NCBI RefSeq assembly: GCF_000233455.1
Contig: NZ_JH376420.1
Location: 396,176-460,175, forward strand
Length of the DNA: 64,000 bases
DNA from: [Clostridium] citroniae WAL-17108
Lineage (GTDB): Bacteria > Bacillota > Clostridia > Lachnospirales > Lachnospiraceae
Direction of reading: 5' to 3'
Position numbers and translations under genes: made by a program
Shown here: positions 43,733-52,379 of the stretch, in pieces
How the letters are laid out: each line of letters starts with the position of its first letter
Numbering within the stretch: the first letter of the stretch is position 1
The notes under the pieces: model-generated
Told to the model about the DNA's origin: nothing
What the model saw: the letters and a program-made list of their open reading frames with translations, nothing else
Database searches by the model: none

Positions 43733-44830
43733 TTATTCCGTAACCCAACCTATTTCTTTAAAATACCGGACAGCACCGGGATGCATTTCCACATATGGGT
43801 CATTGTAAGTCAGTTCAAATACATCTTTGGCCGTAGTGCCGGCAAACAGACTGTGCATCCCTTCAAGTTCCTCCCAATGCTCTACAATCAGGCGTGTGAT
43901 CCAATACACCTCTTCTTCATTGCAGGATGCCTTGCATGCCAAACCTGCCACGCTGACTACGCTGGACAGCTCCTCTTTTATCTCCCCCTCATAGGAGCCT
44001 GCCGGTATGACTGCTTTTGAATATCCGATTTCAGCGTTAACAATTGCTTCAACCTGCTCCTCTGTAAAATCGATCAGATAAATATCTTTTGTGGCAAACA
44101 GCTGTGAATAATTAGTCATAGGGACTGTCCCTGTCATAATCATGGCATCTGCCTGGCCATTTTGAATAAGCTCAACGCCATCTGCCGGGCTGGAATATTC
44201 AGCTTTAAACTTATAGCCGTCTGCTTCCGTATAAAAACCGCAGATTCCCATAAGATCATGGCACATATTTTCATTTCCGCTGCCCGCGGTGCCTACCACC
44301 ACCTTTTTCCCAACCAGGTCATCCAAACTGTTAATTTCAGAACCTTTACGGCACGCAATCTGAACAATGCTGGAAGAATACATCATAACCAGCTTTGCAT
44401 CCAGGTCAACCGGTGCATCCTTGTAGCTCCCTATACCGTTTTTGGCGCAATATAAATAGTAACTCACATTAAATCCATAGTCTCCGTCCCCGGCTTCCAT
44501 TAAGTAAGGATTTTGGGCTGAACCGGCTGTAACCTGGGCTGTACAGGTAGAATCCGTATATTCAGAAATAATTTGGGCAATCGCACTCATGCTGAGCTGT
44601 GCATTCCCTCCTGAGGAAGCTCCCAACATTGTTATAAAGTCCGGCCAGTCATAACTGTCCGTAGTTTTGTTTAGTTCCTCATTTGAGGGTTCCGTGGCTT
44701 TATCTGTTGCTGCCACACTGGTTTCAGGGACTTTGGATGAAGCAATCGGCTGACCTGTACCGGAATTGCCGCAAGCTGTCATTGAAATCATGGTTACTAA
44801 CGCCAATCCCATCCTGAATATTTTTTTCAT
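43733..44830 (-). CDS. TAXI-family TRAP solute-binding lipoprotein
   Basis: About 365 residues. The start at 44830 follows AAAGGAGG; upstream in-frame codons lack a ribosome site. The signal peptide ends in a lipobox (SMTAC), then a Ser/Thr-rich linker leads to the TAXI fold: GASSGGNAQLSMSAIAQIIS, AGSAQNPYLMEAGDGDYGF, DLVGKKVVVGTAGSGNENM and YIVEHWEELEGMHSLF-like C-terminus. TAXI proteins deliver their ligand to the fused permease encoded next. The ligand cannot be read from the sequence; genomic company suggests a nucleoside-related compound. Confidence 0.9.
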   Translation of the reverse strand: MKKIFRMGLALVTMISMTACGNSGTGQPIASSKVPETSVAATDKATEPSNEELNKTTDSYDWPDFITMLGASSGGNAQLSMSAIAQIISEYTDSTCTAQVTAGSAQNPYLMEAGDGDYGFNVSYYLYCAKNGIGSYKDAPVDLDAKLVMMYSSSIVQIACRKGSEINSLDDLVGKKVVVGTAGSGNENMCHDLMGICGFYTEADGYKFKAEYSSPADGVELIQNGQADAMIMTGTVPMTNYSQLFATKDIYLIDFTEEQVEAIVNAEIGYSKAVIPAGSYEGEIKEELSSVVSVAGLACKASCNEEEVYWITRLIVEHWEELEGMHSLFAGTTAKDVFELTYNDPYVEMHPGAVRYFKEIGWVTE

Positions 44831-44871
44831 TTTTATCCTCCTTTGGGTTCTTTCCCCTAACAACATTTGTA

Positions 44872-45690
44872 TTAAAAATACCACTCCGGCCTTATGCCAA
44901 AAAATCCTTTTTCAGGCAAACCGGCGCACAAACAATCCGTTCCTTCCGGCAGCCTGCCGGCCAGATTTTTTAAAACGCGCTCTACCTTGTCTTCCATACC
45001 GTTCTTCTCATAGGCTGTCATCAGCCCCTCATCACCGCTTTGATAAATGGCAGGGCCCATTCCTGTACACATATTAATTACCATTGAAAGAGATGCATAA
45101 CACATTCCAGCTTCCTTGGCAAGGACCAGTTCAGGAAACATGGGGGTTCCTATTATATCCCCTCCTATGGAATTATAATATCGAACCTCCGCAGGTGTCT
45201 CAAACCTGGGACCTTCAGTACAGATAAATGTGCCAGTGGAACAGACCGGTATCCGTTCATCAGCGCAGGCTTCAAGGAGGTATCCGCGCAGATTCCCACA
45301 GAAGGGCTCACTCATGTCCACTCTAACCCAGCAGGCATGATCTTCAAAAAAACTGAGTACCCGCTTTTTCGTAAAATCCATGGCATCATCCGGCACCACA
45401 AAATCTCCCGGACGGATATGAGGATTACAGGAACCGATTGCATTTTGGGAAATAATCTGTTTTACTCCCAATTTTTTCAATCCCCATATGTTGGATCGAA
45501 AATTTACCAAGTGGGACGCCATATCTGCATGATCTCCATAGCGCAGTATCACAGCTGTATTTACTCCATTTACCAGGCCTGTATACACCTTTGCCTCTCC
45601 CCATGGCGTAGAAACCATTTGAGACTGTCTGTTTTCCAAAAATCCTTCGGACATATGGCTTGTTATAATGCCGAACTTACAATAACTCAT
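44872..45690 (-). CDS. MTAP/PNP-family nucleoside phosphorylase, probably for 6-oxopurine substrate
   Basis: 272 residues of the methylthioadenosine phosphorylase family: AVILRYGDHADMASHLVNFRSN (phosphate and base region), NAIGSCNPHIRPGDFVVPDD, TGTFICTEGPRFETPAEVRYY and MFPELVLAKEAGMCYASLSM. After MCYA the adenine-specific TDYD of MTA phosphorylases is replaced by INMC, so the base-recognition Asp pair reads Asn and Cys, as in inosine-type enzymes. I therefore expect cleavage of methylthioinosine or inosine rather than the adenine form. Its start overlaps the deaminase stop by 4 bases, which supports this. Confidence 0.85.
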   Translation of the reverse strand: MSYCKFGIITSHMSEGFLENRQSQMVSTPWGEAKVYTGLVNGVNTAVILRYGDHADMASHLVNFRSNIWGLKKLGVKQIISQNAIGSCNPHIRPGDFVVPDDAMDFTKKRVLSFFEDHACWVRVDMSEPFCGNLRGYLLEACADERIPVCSTGTFICTEGPRFETPAEVRYYNSIGGDIIGTPMFPELVLAKEAGMCYASLSMVINMCTGMGPAIYQSGDEGLMTAYEKNGMEDKVERVLKNLAGRLPEGTDCLCAGLPEKGFFGIRPEWYF

Positions 45691-47012
45691 AACACTTTCC
45701 TCCTGTAGTGATCCATGATGGCTTTTTTCATCAACGTTTCGTCTTCCTTGATCACCTTACCTTCCGTATACACCAGATTCCCATCAATAAAAATTGAATC
45801 AACAGACGATCGGTCCATATAAAATACAACATCAGAAAGAAAACGTTCTTTATTATATCCCAAAGGGTGCCATGGCTTAACTAAAAGAACATCTGCTGCA
45901 GCCCCCTGCTCCAGCACTCCAATGTTACCCATTCCCAACACTTTGGCACATTCTGAAGTAGCCATCTTTACAAGTTTTTCATTTGATAATGCCTGATCTT
46001 TGCCTTTCAGACGACTGGCTAACGCCGCCATTTTGATTTCCTGGAACATGTCCAGCGTATTATTGCTCAGCATACTGTCAGTGCCCAGCCCTACATTAAT
46101 CCCATTTTCCAGCATCTTCTTAACTGGAGAAATACCATTTCCCAGTTTCGCATTGCTGACCGGACAGTGGATAACATTGCTGCCGGTACGCCTGAGTATG
46201 GCTATATCTTCATCGTTCATTTGTACACAATGTATGAGTACTGTGCGTGGAGATAATACTCCCAGATCAGCCAGCCATTGGATAGGACGCATTCCCGTAC
46301 GCGCTTTTATAGTCATCTCTTCATCCAGCGTTTCTGCAGCGTGGATTATGAACCGTTTCCCAATCATCTTTGACTTTTCATAGGTCTGCTTGATCATCCG
46401 TTCCGTGCAGCTATAGGTTGCATGGGCGCCTAAAAAGAATTGGATCCTATTATCTTTCTGATATTTTTCCTTGTACAGCTGCGTACTGTCTACAATGGAA
46501 TCATAATTAGGCTTTCCATTTTTTCTGTATTCCGGAGAATTAGCCATTCCGCCTGCCAGACACCGCATCCCTGCCCGGGAACACGCATCTGCCATCAGGC
46601 CTGCTTCATATCTGGTGCAGTCACAAATACAGGTAGTCCCCCCCTTCAGCATCTCAAATACAGACATCTCGTTATTCTTTTCAATATCTTCCTGTGTAAG
46701 GGTGGATGTATAGGGAGCCAATTCCTCTGCCCACTGGGTAAAGTCTTCCGCATCGCTGATGGCGCGGTAACTATTCAGGTTACTGTGTCCATGACCATTG
46801 ATCAGCCCAGGCATAGCGATCCGGTCCGATGCATCATATTCCATATAACCATCTCTCAGCAGCTCCTGTGGTGCATCCCTTCGCTCCCCAACCCAGTCGA
46901 TCTTGCCTTCTGACATGAACAGCACTGCATCCGTATAAAAATGCCCTTTTTTATCTGCAGTATATAAATGTTTACAGATGATCTTATACTTTGTATTTAC
47001 CATTTGTTCCAT
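45687..47012 (-). CDS. Amidohydrolase, MTA/S-adenosylhomocysteine deaminase type
   Basis: 441 residues of the metal-dependent amidohydrolase barrel. Metal and catalytic motifs in order: MPGLINGHGHSNLNSYR (HxH), LGAHATYSCTE, FIIHAAET, HCVQMNDEDIAIL and VGLGTDSMLSNNTLDMFQEIK (Asp). This is the order of MTA/SAH deaminases, which turn the 6-amino group into 6-oxo; guanine-deaminase or chlorohydrolase relatives are alternatives. The ATG at 47012 follows GGAGGT; the frame is open further upstream without a site. It overlaps the hydrolase gene before it by 29 bases and the phosphorylase after it by 4. Confidence 0.88.
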   Translation of the reverse strand: MEQMVNTKYKIICKHLYTADKKGHFYTDAVLFMSEGKIDWVGERRDAPQELLRDGYMEYDASDRIAMPGLINGHGHSNLNSYRAISDAEDFTQWAEELAPYTSTLTQEDIEKNNEMSVFEMLKGGTTCICDCTRYEAGLMADACSRAGMRCLAGGMANSPEYRKNGKPNYDSIVDSTQLYKEKYQKDNRIQFFLGAHATYSCTERMIKQTYEKSKMIGKRFIIHAAETLDEEMTIKARTGMRPIQWLADLGVLSPRTVLIHCVQMNDEDIAILRRTGSNVIHCPVSNAKLGNGISPVKKMLENGINVGLGTDSMLSNNTLDMFQEIKMAALASRLKGKDQALSNEKLVKMATSECAKVLGMGNIGVLEQGAAADVLLVKPWHPLGYNKERFLSDVVFYMDRSSVDSIFIDGNLVYTEGKVIKEDETLMKKAIMDHYRRKVL

Positions 47013-47679
47013 AATTGCATACCTCCAAAGGCGCATTTGTCTTAATCCAATGTGCGGTGTTAATGTTGTCGGCAAATGGGGTTCCATCTGGAAGCAGCGG
47101 ACAGTCATGCCCCGGTATTATATAATCTACAATGCCAACCATCCGGCCCAATGACGATAAATAAAAGGGTGTACCCCAAATATCCTCCCTGCTTTTTATC
47201 GCATCTGCACACAGTAAGATCCTTTTTTTGTCATATACCGCTAACAAAGAGCATGAACCCTTTGTATGTCCGGGCGTATGTATCATTTCTATGCCTGACA
47301 TGATCCCCATCCTGGGTTTGCGGACTACGATCAGATTAGGTTGACGCAGTATCCATAATCGGTAGGGCTCCGGTACAGGATCGCCTGGTTTGCCGCTCTC
47401 TTCTATTTCTTCCTGATGTATGTACCACTTCGCCTTTTTAAAAAGATCAATATTCCCTATATGGTCAAAATGAAGATGGCTGATTATTACGGAATCAATG
47501 TCATCGGGACTCAGATGATGATCAGCCAGTTTCATCAAAAGTCCCGGACGGTCATTAAACGCGCCTGTATCAAACAACAGATTGCGTCCGTTATCCTGAA
47601 TCAGCACGACCGTACTCCATCCCAGCCATCCTCTCTCGCTGCCTCCCCCAATCCCATAAAAAAGTCCTGTGACCCTCAA
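46984..47679 (-). CDS. Metallo-beta-lactamase-fold hydrolase (lactonase-like)
   Basis: 231 residues with the dinuclear metal motif SHLHFDHIGN (HxHxDH, about residue 66), a further His in TPGHTKGS and Asp in LLCADAIKS, and PGHDCPLL. It resembles N-acyl-homoserine-lactonase-type enzymes, but the substrate is unknown. The start is TTG at 47679 with GGGGGTG seven bases upstream. First gene of the operon; its end overlaps the amidohydrolase. In this setting it might hydrolyse a lactone or phosphoester produced from the sugar part, but this is speculation. Confidence 0.8.
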   Translation of the reverse strand: MRVTGLFYGIGGGSERGWLGWSTVVLIQDNGRNLLFDTGAFNDRPGLLMKLADHHLSPDDIDSVIISHLHFDHIGNIDLFKKAKWYIHQEEIEESGKPGDPVPEPYRLWILRQPNLIVVRKPRMGIMSGIEMIHTPGHTKGSCSLLAVYDKKRILLCADAIKSREDIWGTPFYLSSLGRMVGIVDYIIPGHDCPLLPDGTPFADNINTAHWIKTNAPLEVCNYGTNGKYKV

Positions 47680-47732
47680 ATCAATTCACCCCCTTCCCGC
47701 CCCTGCCAAATAGCATCCTATGGACCAAATAG

Positions 47733-47761
47733 ATTATAGCATGATGCAGGCGGATTCCTTT
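47733..47761 (-). promoter_or_regulatory. Candidate promoter of the MBL-amidohydrolase-TRAP operon
   Basis: A perfect TATAAT on the minus strand at 47733-47738 but only a poor -35 around 47756-47761, consistent with a promoter that needs an activator. Confidence 0.45.
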
Positions 47762-47797
47762 GACGCATACGAGCCATAAAGATGATTTTAAATGTAA

Positions 47798-47877
47798 ATT
47801 ACCTGCCTTTTTCAATTGTCATTAGGTAAAAATAATAGTATAATGGCCTCAATCTGAAAGGACATGCAGGTAATTAC
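47798..47877. repeat. Inverted 9-mers flanking the Crp/Fnr promoter
   Basis: ATTACCTGC at 47798-47806 and its exact complement GCAGGTAAT at 47866-47874. Each has a further GTA/TAC on the outer side. They bracket the promoter of the regulator and lie between the divergent genes. Confidence 0.7.
47816..47844 (+). promoter_or_regulatory. Promoter of the second Crp/Fnr gene
   Basis: TTGTCA, 17 bases, TATAAT. Confidence 0.75.
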
Positions 47878-47879
47878 AA

Positions 47880-48575
47880 ATGAGTTATAACTATTTCTGG
47901 CGAAATGGATATTTTGAATCATATCGTGATCAGATTTTGGAGGCCGGCGGACAATTTAAAACCTTCCCTGAAGGCATGGACATAGGTCCTTATATGAAAT
48001 CTCACCGAATGGCTATTTATATTGATTGCGGACGTGTAAATATACGTGTTGTGCGAAATGACGGCAGTATCCACAATGTGATGAGTTATGGCAAGGGTAA
48101 TATAATACCGATCGCCAACAGGCATGAAGAATTTATCTTAGCTCCCTATTGGCGCACGGAACCCGCTTACGGAGATATGAAAGCCATCGTATTTTCAAAA
48201 ACTTTATTATGGGATTTAATGCGCTCAAATCAGGATTTTTCAGAACGTGCAGATAAAGAAATTGCCGGACGTTTGGCCTATCTCACCTTTGTACCAGTAT
48301 TATACCAGGATGGTGAATGTATCAGCCGCGTATGTAATTATCTGATACATTTGGATATTTGTAAAAATATGGATAATACCATACCTAATACCACCCAGGA
48401 AGAGCTGGCCGATGCCGTGGGTAAATCCCGAAGCCAGGTTGTACGCGCCTTATCTCAGCTGCGAACTGCCGGTGCCATAAAAACACAGAGAAAAGACATT
48501 ATCATTAAGGACCGCAGGATATTGATGCGGTATGCTACAGATATCATAAAAGATCTGGAGGACCAGGTATTTTAA
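47880..48575 (+). CDS. Crp/Fnr-family regulator of the divergent TRAP/nucleoside operon
   Basis: 231 residues: a barrel-type sensor (about 1-140) and a C-terminal winged helix with TQEELADAVGKSRSQVVRALSQLRTAGAI (about 177-205). The sensor is divergent and shows no cAMP signature. It is divergent from the MBL-amidohydrolase-phosphorylase-TRAP operon, a typical place for a pathway-specific regulator. Its ribosome site (GCAGGT or AAAGGA) overlaps one of the inverted 9-mers, so translation or transcription could be self-limited. The sensed ligand is unknown. Confidence 0.82.
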   Translation: MSYNYFWRNGYFESYRDQILEAGGQFKTFPEGMDIGPYMKSHRMAIYIDCGRVNIRVVRNDGSIHNVMSYGKGNIIPIANRHEEFILAPYWRTEPAYGDMKAIVFSKTLLWDLMRSNQDFSERADKEIAGRLAYLTFVPVLYQDGECISRVCNYLIHLDICKNMDNTIPNTTQEELADAVGKSRSQVVRALSQLRTAGAIKTQRKDIIIKDRRILMRYATDIIKDLEDQVF

Positions 48576-48645
48576 TTTGATCCTTGTTTTATTCCCCTTT
48601 TTTACTAATATACATAAAAGCGTAAAAGTTTAACGTGATAAAGTA

Positions 48646-48674
48646 TTGACATTTAAGCCCACATGGCTTACACT
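48646..48674 (+). promoter_or_regulatory. Promoter of the aroF-tyrA-aroA operon
   Basis: Perfect TTGACA, 17 bases, TACACT, about 60 bases before aroF. No T-box signature is visible here. Confidence 0.65.
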
Positions 48675-48736
48675 GGAACGTGTTTGAAAATGGCGGGAAG
48701 TATTTCCCTGTATGACATAATAAGGAGTAATATAAT

Positions 48737-49759
48737 ATGATTATCATCATGAAACCAAACGCTTCCGAGGAAGCAGTGAGAAAGGTCACACATATCATTG
48801 AATCCAAAGGGCTTCAGGTTCATCTGTCCAAGGGTTCACAGGTTACAATTGTAGGCGTTGTGGGCGATAAGACCAGGCTTCAGGGCAGCAACATTGAAAT
48901 CAGCGAGGGAGTGGACAAAGTGGTGGCTGTCACCGAGTCCTACAAGCTGGTCAACAAGAAATTCCATCCCGAGGATTCCATTGTTCCCGTGGGCAACACC
49001 CATATCGGGCCTGGAACCATGACGGTGATGGCCGGTCCCTGCGCCATTGAGTCCAAGGAACAGCTGATGGAAACCGCATTTGCAGTTAAAAAAGCAGGCG
49101 CCACCTTCCTGCGGGGAGGCGCATACAAGCCCCGCACCTCTCCTTACTCCTTCCAGGGTCTGGAAGAAGAAGGACTCAAGTATATGAAGGAAGCCAGGGA
49201 AGCCACAGGTCTTAATGTGATCTGTGAGGTCACCAGCCTTCATGCAATTGAGGCTGCCTCCCGGTACGTTGACATGCTCCAGATCGGCGCCAGGAACATG
49301 CAGAACTTTGAACTTTTAAAGGAAGCCGGCAAATCCGGTATCCCTGTATTGTTAAAACGTGGTTTGTGTGCTACCATAGACGAATGGCTGAATGCTGCTG
49401 AATACATCATTTCCGAAGGGAACCCAAATATCGTACTGTGCGAAAGAGGTATCCGTACCTACGAAACCTCCACCAGAAACACTCTGGATATCAGCGCGGT
49501 TCCCGTGATCCGGCAAAAGAGCCATCTGCCCATTATTGTGGACCCCAGCCATGCAACCGGCGTAAGGGCCTATGTGGAGCCGCTGGCCAAAGCATCCATT
49601 GCAGTGGGCGCAGACGGACTGATGATCGAAGTACATCCCTGCCCTTCCAAGGCACTGTCTGACGGACCTCAGTCCCTGACATTCCCGGCCTTTGAACAGC
49701 TGATGGCTGATCTGAAACCGTATGCGGATCTGGCCGGACGTACCTTTGAAGCAAAATAG
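48737..49759 (+). CDS. aroF: 3-deoxy-7-phosphoheptulonate (DAHP) synthase
   Basis: First step of the shikimate pathway: phosphoenolpyruvate plus erythrose 4-phosphate. 340 residues: an N-terminal ferredoxin-like regulatory domain (1-75, KVTHIIESKGLQVHLSKGSQ) and a barrel with VMAGPCAIES (about 98), GAYKPRTSPYSFQGL (about 132), QIGARNMQNFELL, LKRGLCATIDEWL and VDPSHATG. This is the type I-beta class with a feedback domain, as in Thermotoga. AAGGAG precedes the ATG. First gene of aroF-tyrA-aroA. Confidence 0.95.
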   Translation: MIIIMKPNASEEAVRKVTHIIESKGLQVHLSKGSQVTIVGVVGDKTRLQGSNIEISEGVDKVVAVTESYKLVNKKFHPEDSIVPVGNTHIGPGTMTVMAGPCAIESKEQLMETAFAVKKAGATFLRGGAYKPRTSPYSFQGLEEEGLKYMKEAREATGLNVICEVTSLHAIEAASRYVDMLQIGARNMQNFELLKEAGKSGIPVLLKRGLCATIDEWLNAAEYIISEGNPNIVLCERGIRTYETSTRNTLDISAVPVIRQKSHLPIIVDPSHATGVRAYVEPLAKASIAVGADGLMIEVHPCPSKALSDGPQSLTFPAFEQLMADLKPYADLAGRTFEAK

Positions 49760-49768
49760 ACCAGATTG

Positions 49769-49814
49769 GAGCACTCCGGAACCTGAGAGTGCTCTTGTGT
49801 ACTCTAGCGTACAC
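49769..49814 (+). repeat. Two small hairpins between aroF and tyrA
   Basis: GAGCACTC/GAGTGCTC at 49769-49794 and GTGTAC/GTACAC at 49797-49814, with no T-run. They may stabilise or process the polycistronic RNA. Confidence 0.5.
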
Positions 49815-49837
49815 GCTTCTTTAACGGAGGATACCGT

Positions 49838-50971
49838 ATGGACAAATTATCAATGACCGATTCCACCATAGGATTTATTGGCCTGGGGCTCATTGGAGGT
49901 TCCATTGCCAAAGGCATTAAGCGTTCCCGGCCGGACATCAAGATCATGGCCTATATGCGATCCCGCTCCCGCCTGGAGCAGGCCAAAAGGGAGGGCATTG
50001 TGGATGTGATCCTGGACGGGATCGATGAACATCTGCGGGAATGCGATCTTATTTTCCTGTGTACGCCTGTGGAGTATAATGCGGGCTATCTGTCCGCCAT
50101 CCGTCCGTTTCTCAAGCAGGGGGCCCTGATCACGGACGTGGGAAGCACCAAGCAGGGAATCCACCAGGAGATCATCCGCCAGAAACTGACCCACTGTTTT
50201 GTAGGCGGTCATCCCATGGCCGGTTCTGAGAAAACCGGATACGAAAATTCCACGGACCATCTTTTGGAAAATGCCTACTATATAGTCACTCCCCCCAGGG
50301 GCTGCGATCCTTCAGGCAGCACCTCCCTCAGTGAAAATGACCGGCGGATCATCGCCGTTGCCCACACCATCGGAGCCATACCTTTGGTGCTGGATTACCG
50401 GGAACACGACAAGGTGGTGGCTGCCATCAGCCATCTCCCCCATCTCATTGCCTCCAGCCTGGTCAATCTGGTAAAGGATAACGATACCTCCGATGGTATT
50501 ATGAAGCAGGTGGCTGCCGGCGGTTTTAAGGACATAACAAGGATTGCTTCCTCCTCCCCTGAGATGTGGGAACAGATCTGCATGACCAATGTGGATCCCA
50601 TAGCGGATATACTTGAGAAATATATCGCCTCCCTGAACCAGGTCCTGGACCAGATAAAACATCACAGCGGCCAATCAATTTACCAGCTGTTTGAGACCTC
50701 CAGGGATTACCGCAATTCCATTACGGAAAAGGCGAAGGGTTCTGTGGAGCCATCCTATGAGTTCACAGTGGATGTGGCGGACGAGATCGGTGCAATCTCC
50801 ACGATCTCCGTTATTCTGGCTGCCAAAGGCATCAGTATCAAGAACATCGGCATCAACAACAACCGCGAGCGGGGTGAGGGCGCTTTGAAGATCGCTTTTT
50901 ATGATGAAGCATCCATGGAAGCTGCCTGGCAGCGGCTGGATCAGTATAAATATGAAATGTTCCGTATGTAA
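49838..50971 (+). CDS. tyrA: Prephenate dehydrogenase with ACT domain
   Basis: Oxidative decarboxylation of prephenate to 4-hydroxyphenylpyruvate for tyrosine. 377 residues: Rossmann motif FIGLGLIGGSIAKGI near residue 12, TDVGSTKQG, GGHPMAGSEKTGYEN (about 127), and a helical dimer domain with ISHLPHLIASSL. The C-terminal ACT domain (about 300-375, VADEIGAISTISVILAAKGISIKNIGI) is a likely tyrosine sensor. CGGAGGAT precedes the ATG. It lies between aroF and aroA. Confidence 0.94.
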   Translation: MDKLSMTDSTIGFIGLGLIGGSIAKGIKRSRPDIKIMAYMRSRSRLEQAKREGIVDVILDGIDEHLRECDLIFLCTPVEYNAGYLSAIRPFLKQGALITDVGSTKQGIHQEIIRQKLTHCFVGGHPMAGSEKTGYENSTDHLLENAYYIVTPPRGCDPSGSTSLSENDRRIIAVAHTIGAIPLVLDYREHDKVVAAISHLPHLIASSLVNLVKDNDTSDGIMKQVAAGGFKDITRIASSSPEMWEQICMTNVDPIADILEKYIASLNQVLDQIKHHSGQSIYQLFETSRDYRNSITEKAKGSVEPSYEFTVDVADEIGAISTISVILAAKGISIKNIGINNNRERGEGALKIAFYDEASMEAAWQRLDQYKYEMFRM

Positions 50972-50998
50972 TCTTTTGAAAGGGCATGGTATCTGTTT

Positions 50999-52276
50999 AT
51001 GGAATTTACTAAATCACATGGATTGCGCGGGGAGATCACTGTCCCGGGTGATAAATCCATCTCCCACCGGGCAGTGATGTTCGGTTCCATTGCAAAGGGA
51101 CTGACTGAAATTCATAACTTTCTCCAGGGCGCGGACTGCCTTTCCACCATTGCGTGTTTTGAAAAAATGGGGATTTCCATCGAAAACAGGGGCGACCGGG
51201 TCCTGGTCCAGGGAAATGGACTCCACGGCCTGAAAAAGCCTGACTGTGTTCTGGACTGCGGCAACAGCGGCACCACCACACGTCTTATCTCAGGCATTCT
51301 CTGCGCCCAGGATTTCACTGTGACACTGACCGGGGATGAATCCATTCAGAAGCGCCCCATGAAACGCATCATGGACCCCTTGTCCCTGATGGGGGCGGAT
51401 ATCACAAGTTTACAGGGTAACGGCTGCGCTCCCCTGCTGATCAAGGGCGGTCCCGTACATGGAATCCATTACCCGTCTAAAGTGGCTTCCGCCCAGGTAA
51501 AATCCGCTATCCTCCTGGCCGGATTATACGCGGACAGCCCCACCAGCGTGACTGAGCCCTATGTTTCCAGAAACCATTCGGAGATCATGCTGGATCTCTT
51601 TGGGGCACAGGTCTCCGCTGAGGACACAACAGCCACGATCCAGCCCGCCTCTGAGCTCAACGGCGCCAAGGTCATGGTGCCGGGCGATATCTCCTCAGCC
51701 GCCTATTTTATCGCGGCCGGCCTTATGGTTCCCGGCTCCCAGGTGCTGATCAGGAATGTGGGAATTAATCCAACCAGGGATGGAATCCTTCGGGTATGCC
51801 AGGATATGGGGGCTGACCTTCAGCTCCTGAACCGAAGCGAAGGCGCAGGGGAACCCACTGCAGATATCCTGGTGCGCTGGGGCGCCCTTCACGGAACAGA
51901 GATCGGCGGAGCCATTATCCCAACCCTGATCGATGAGCTGCCCATGATCGCGGCCATGGCCTGCCTGGCTGAAGGACGGACTGTGATCCGTGATGCAGCT
52001 GAGCTTAAAGTGAAGGAATCCAACCGCATTGCCGTCATGGTGGAAAGCCTGAGGTCCATGGGCGCGGATGTGACTGAGACAGAGGACGGCATGATCATCC
52101 AGGGCGGCAGGCCTCTTCACGGAGCTTCCATTGACAGCCGCGGGGATCACAGGATCGCCATGACATTTGCAGTCACCGCCCTTTGCGCGGACGGGGCTAC
52201 GGACATCAGGGGAGCCGACTGTGTGACCATCTCATATCCACGGTTTTATGAGGATCTCCAGGGGCTGATGGTTTAA
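50999..52276 (+). CDS. aroA: 3-phosphoshikimate 1-carboxyvinyltransferase (EPSP synthase)
   Basis: Joins shikimate 3-phosphate and phosphoenolpyruvate, the glyphosate-sensitive step in many organisms. 425 residues. Signatures: VPGDKSISHRAVMFGSIA (about 17), LDCGNSGTTTRLISGIL (about 84), KRPMKRIMDPL, KSAILLAGLYA, and DELPMIAAMACLAEG with KVKESNRIAVM near the C-terminus. The start lies 27 bases after tyrA with AAAGGGC upstream. A strong terminator closes the operon. Confidence 0.96.
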   Translation: MEFTKSHGLRGEITVPGDKSISHRAVMFGSIAKGLTEIHNFLQGADCLSTIACFEKMGISIENRGDRVLVQGNGLHGLKKPDCVLDCGNSGTTTRLISGILCAQDFTVTLTGDESIQKRPMKRIMDPLSLMGADITSLQGNGCAPLLIKGGPVHGIHYPSKVASAQVKSAILLAGLYADSPTSVTEPYVSRNHSEIMLDLFGAQVSAEDTTATIQPASELNGAKVMVPGDISSAAYFIAAGLMVPGSQVLIRNVGINPTRDGILRVCQDMGADLQLLNRSEGAGEPTADILVRWGALHGTEIGGAIIPTLIDELPMIAAMACLAEGRTVIRDAAELKVKESNRIAVMVESLRSMGADVTETEDGMIIQGGRPLHGASIDSRGDHRIAMTFAVTALCADGATDIRGADCVTISYPRFYEDLQGLMV

Positions 52277-52295
52277 TGGTCTGTACGATAAGTAA

Positions 52296-52332
52296 AAAAG
52301 CTGCATCCTCAATTGCGCGGATGCAGCTTTTA
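52296..52332 (+). terminator. Terminator of the aro operon
   Basis: Arms AAAAGCTGCATCC/GGATGCAGCTTTT with a ten-base loop. Confidence 0.85.
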
Positions 52333-52379
52333 TGTTTCATATCAGAAGACCGCAGCGGTCTTGCCTAATGGCGCAGCTC

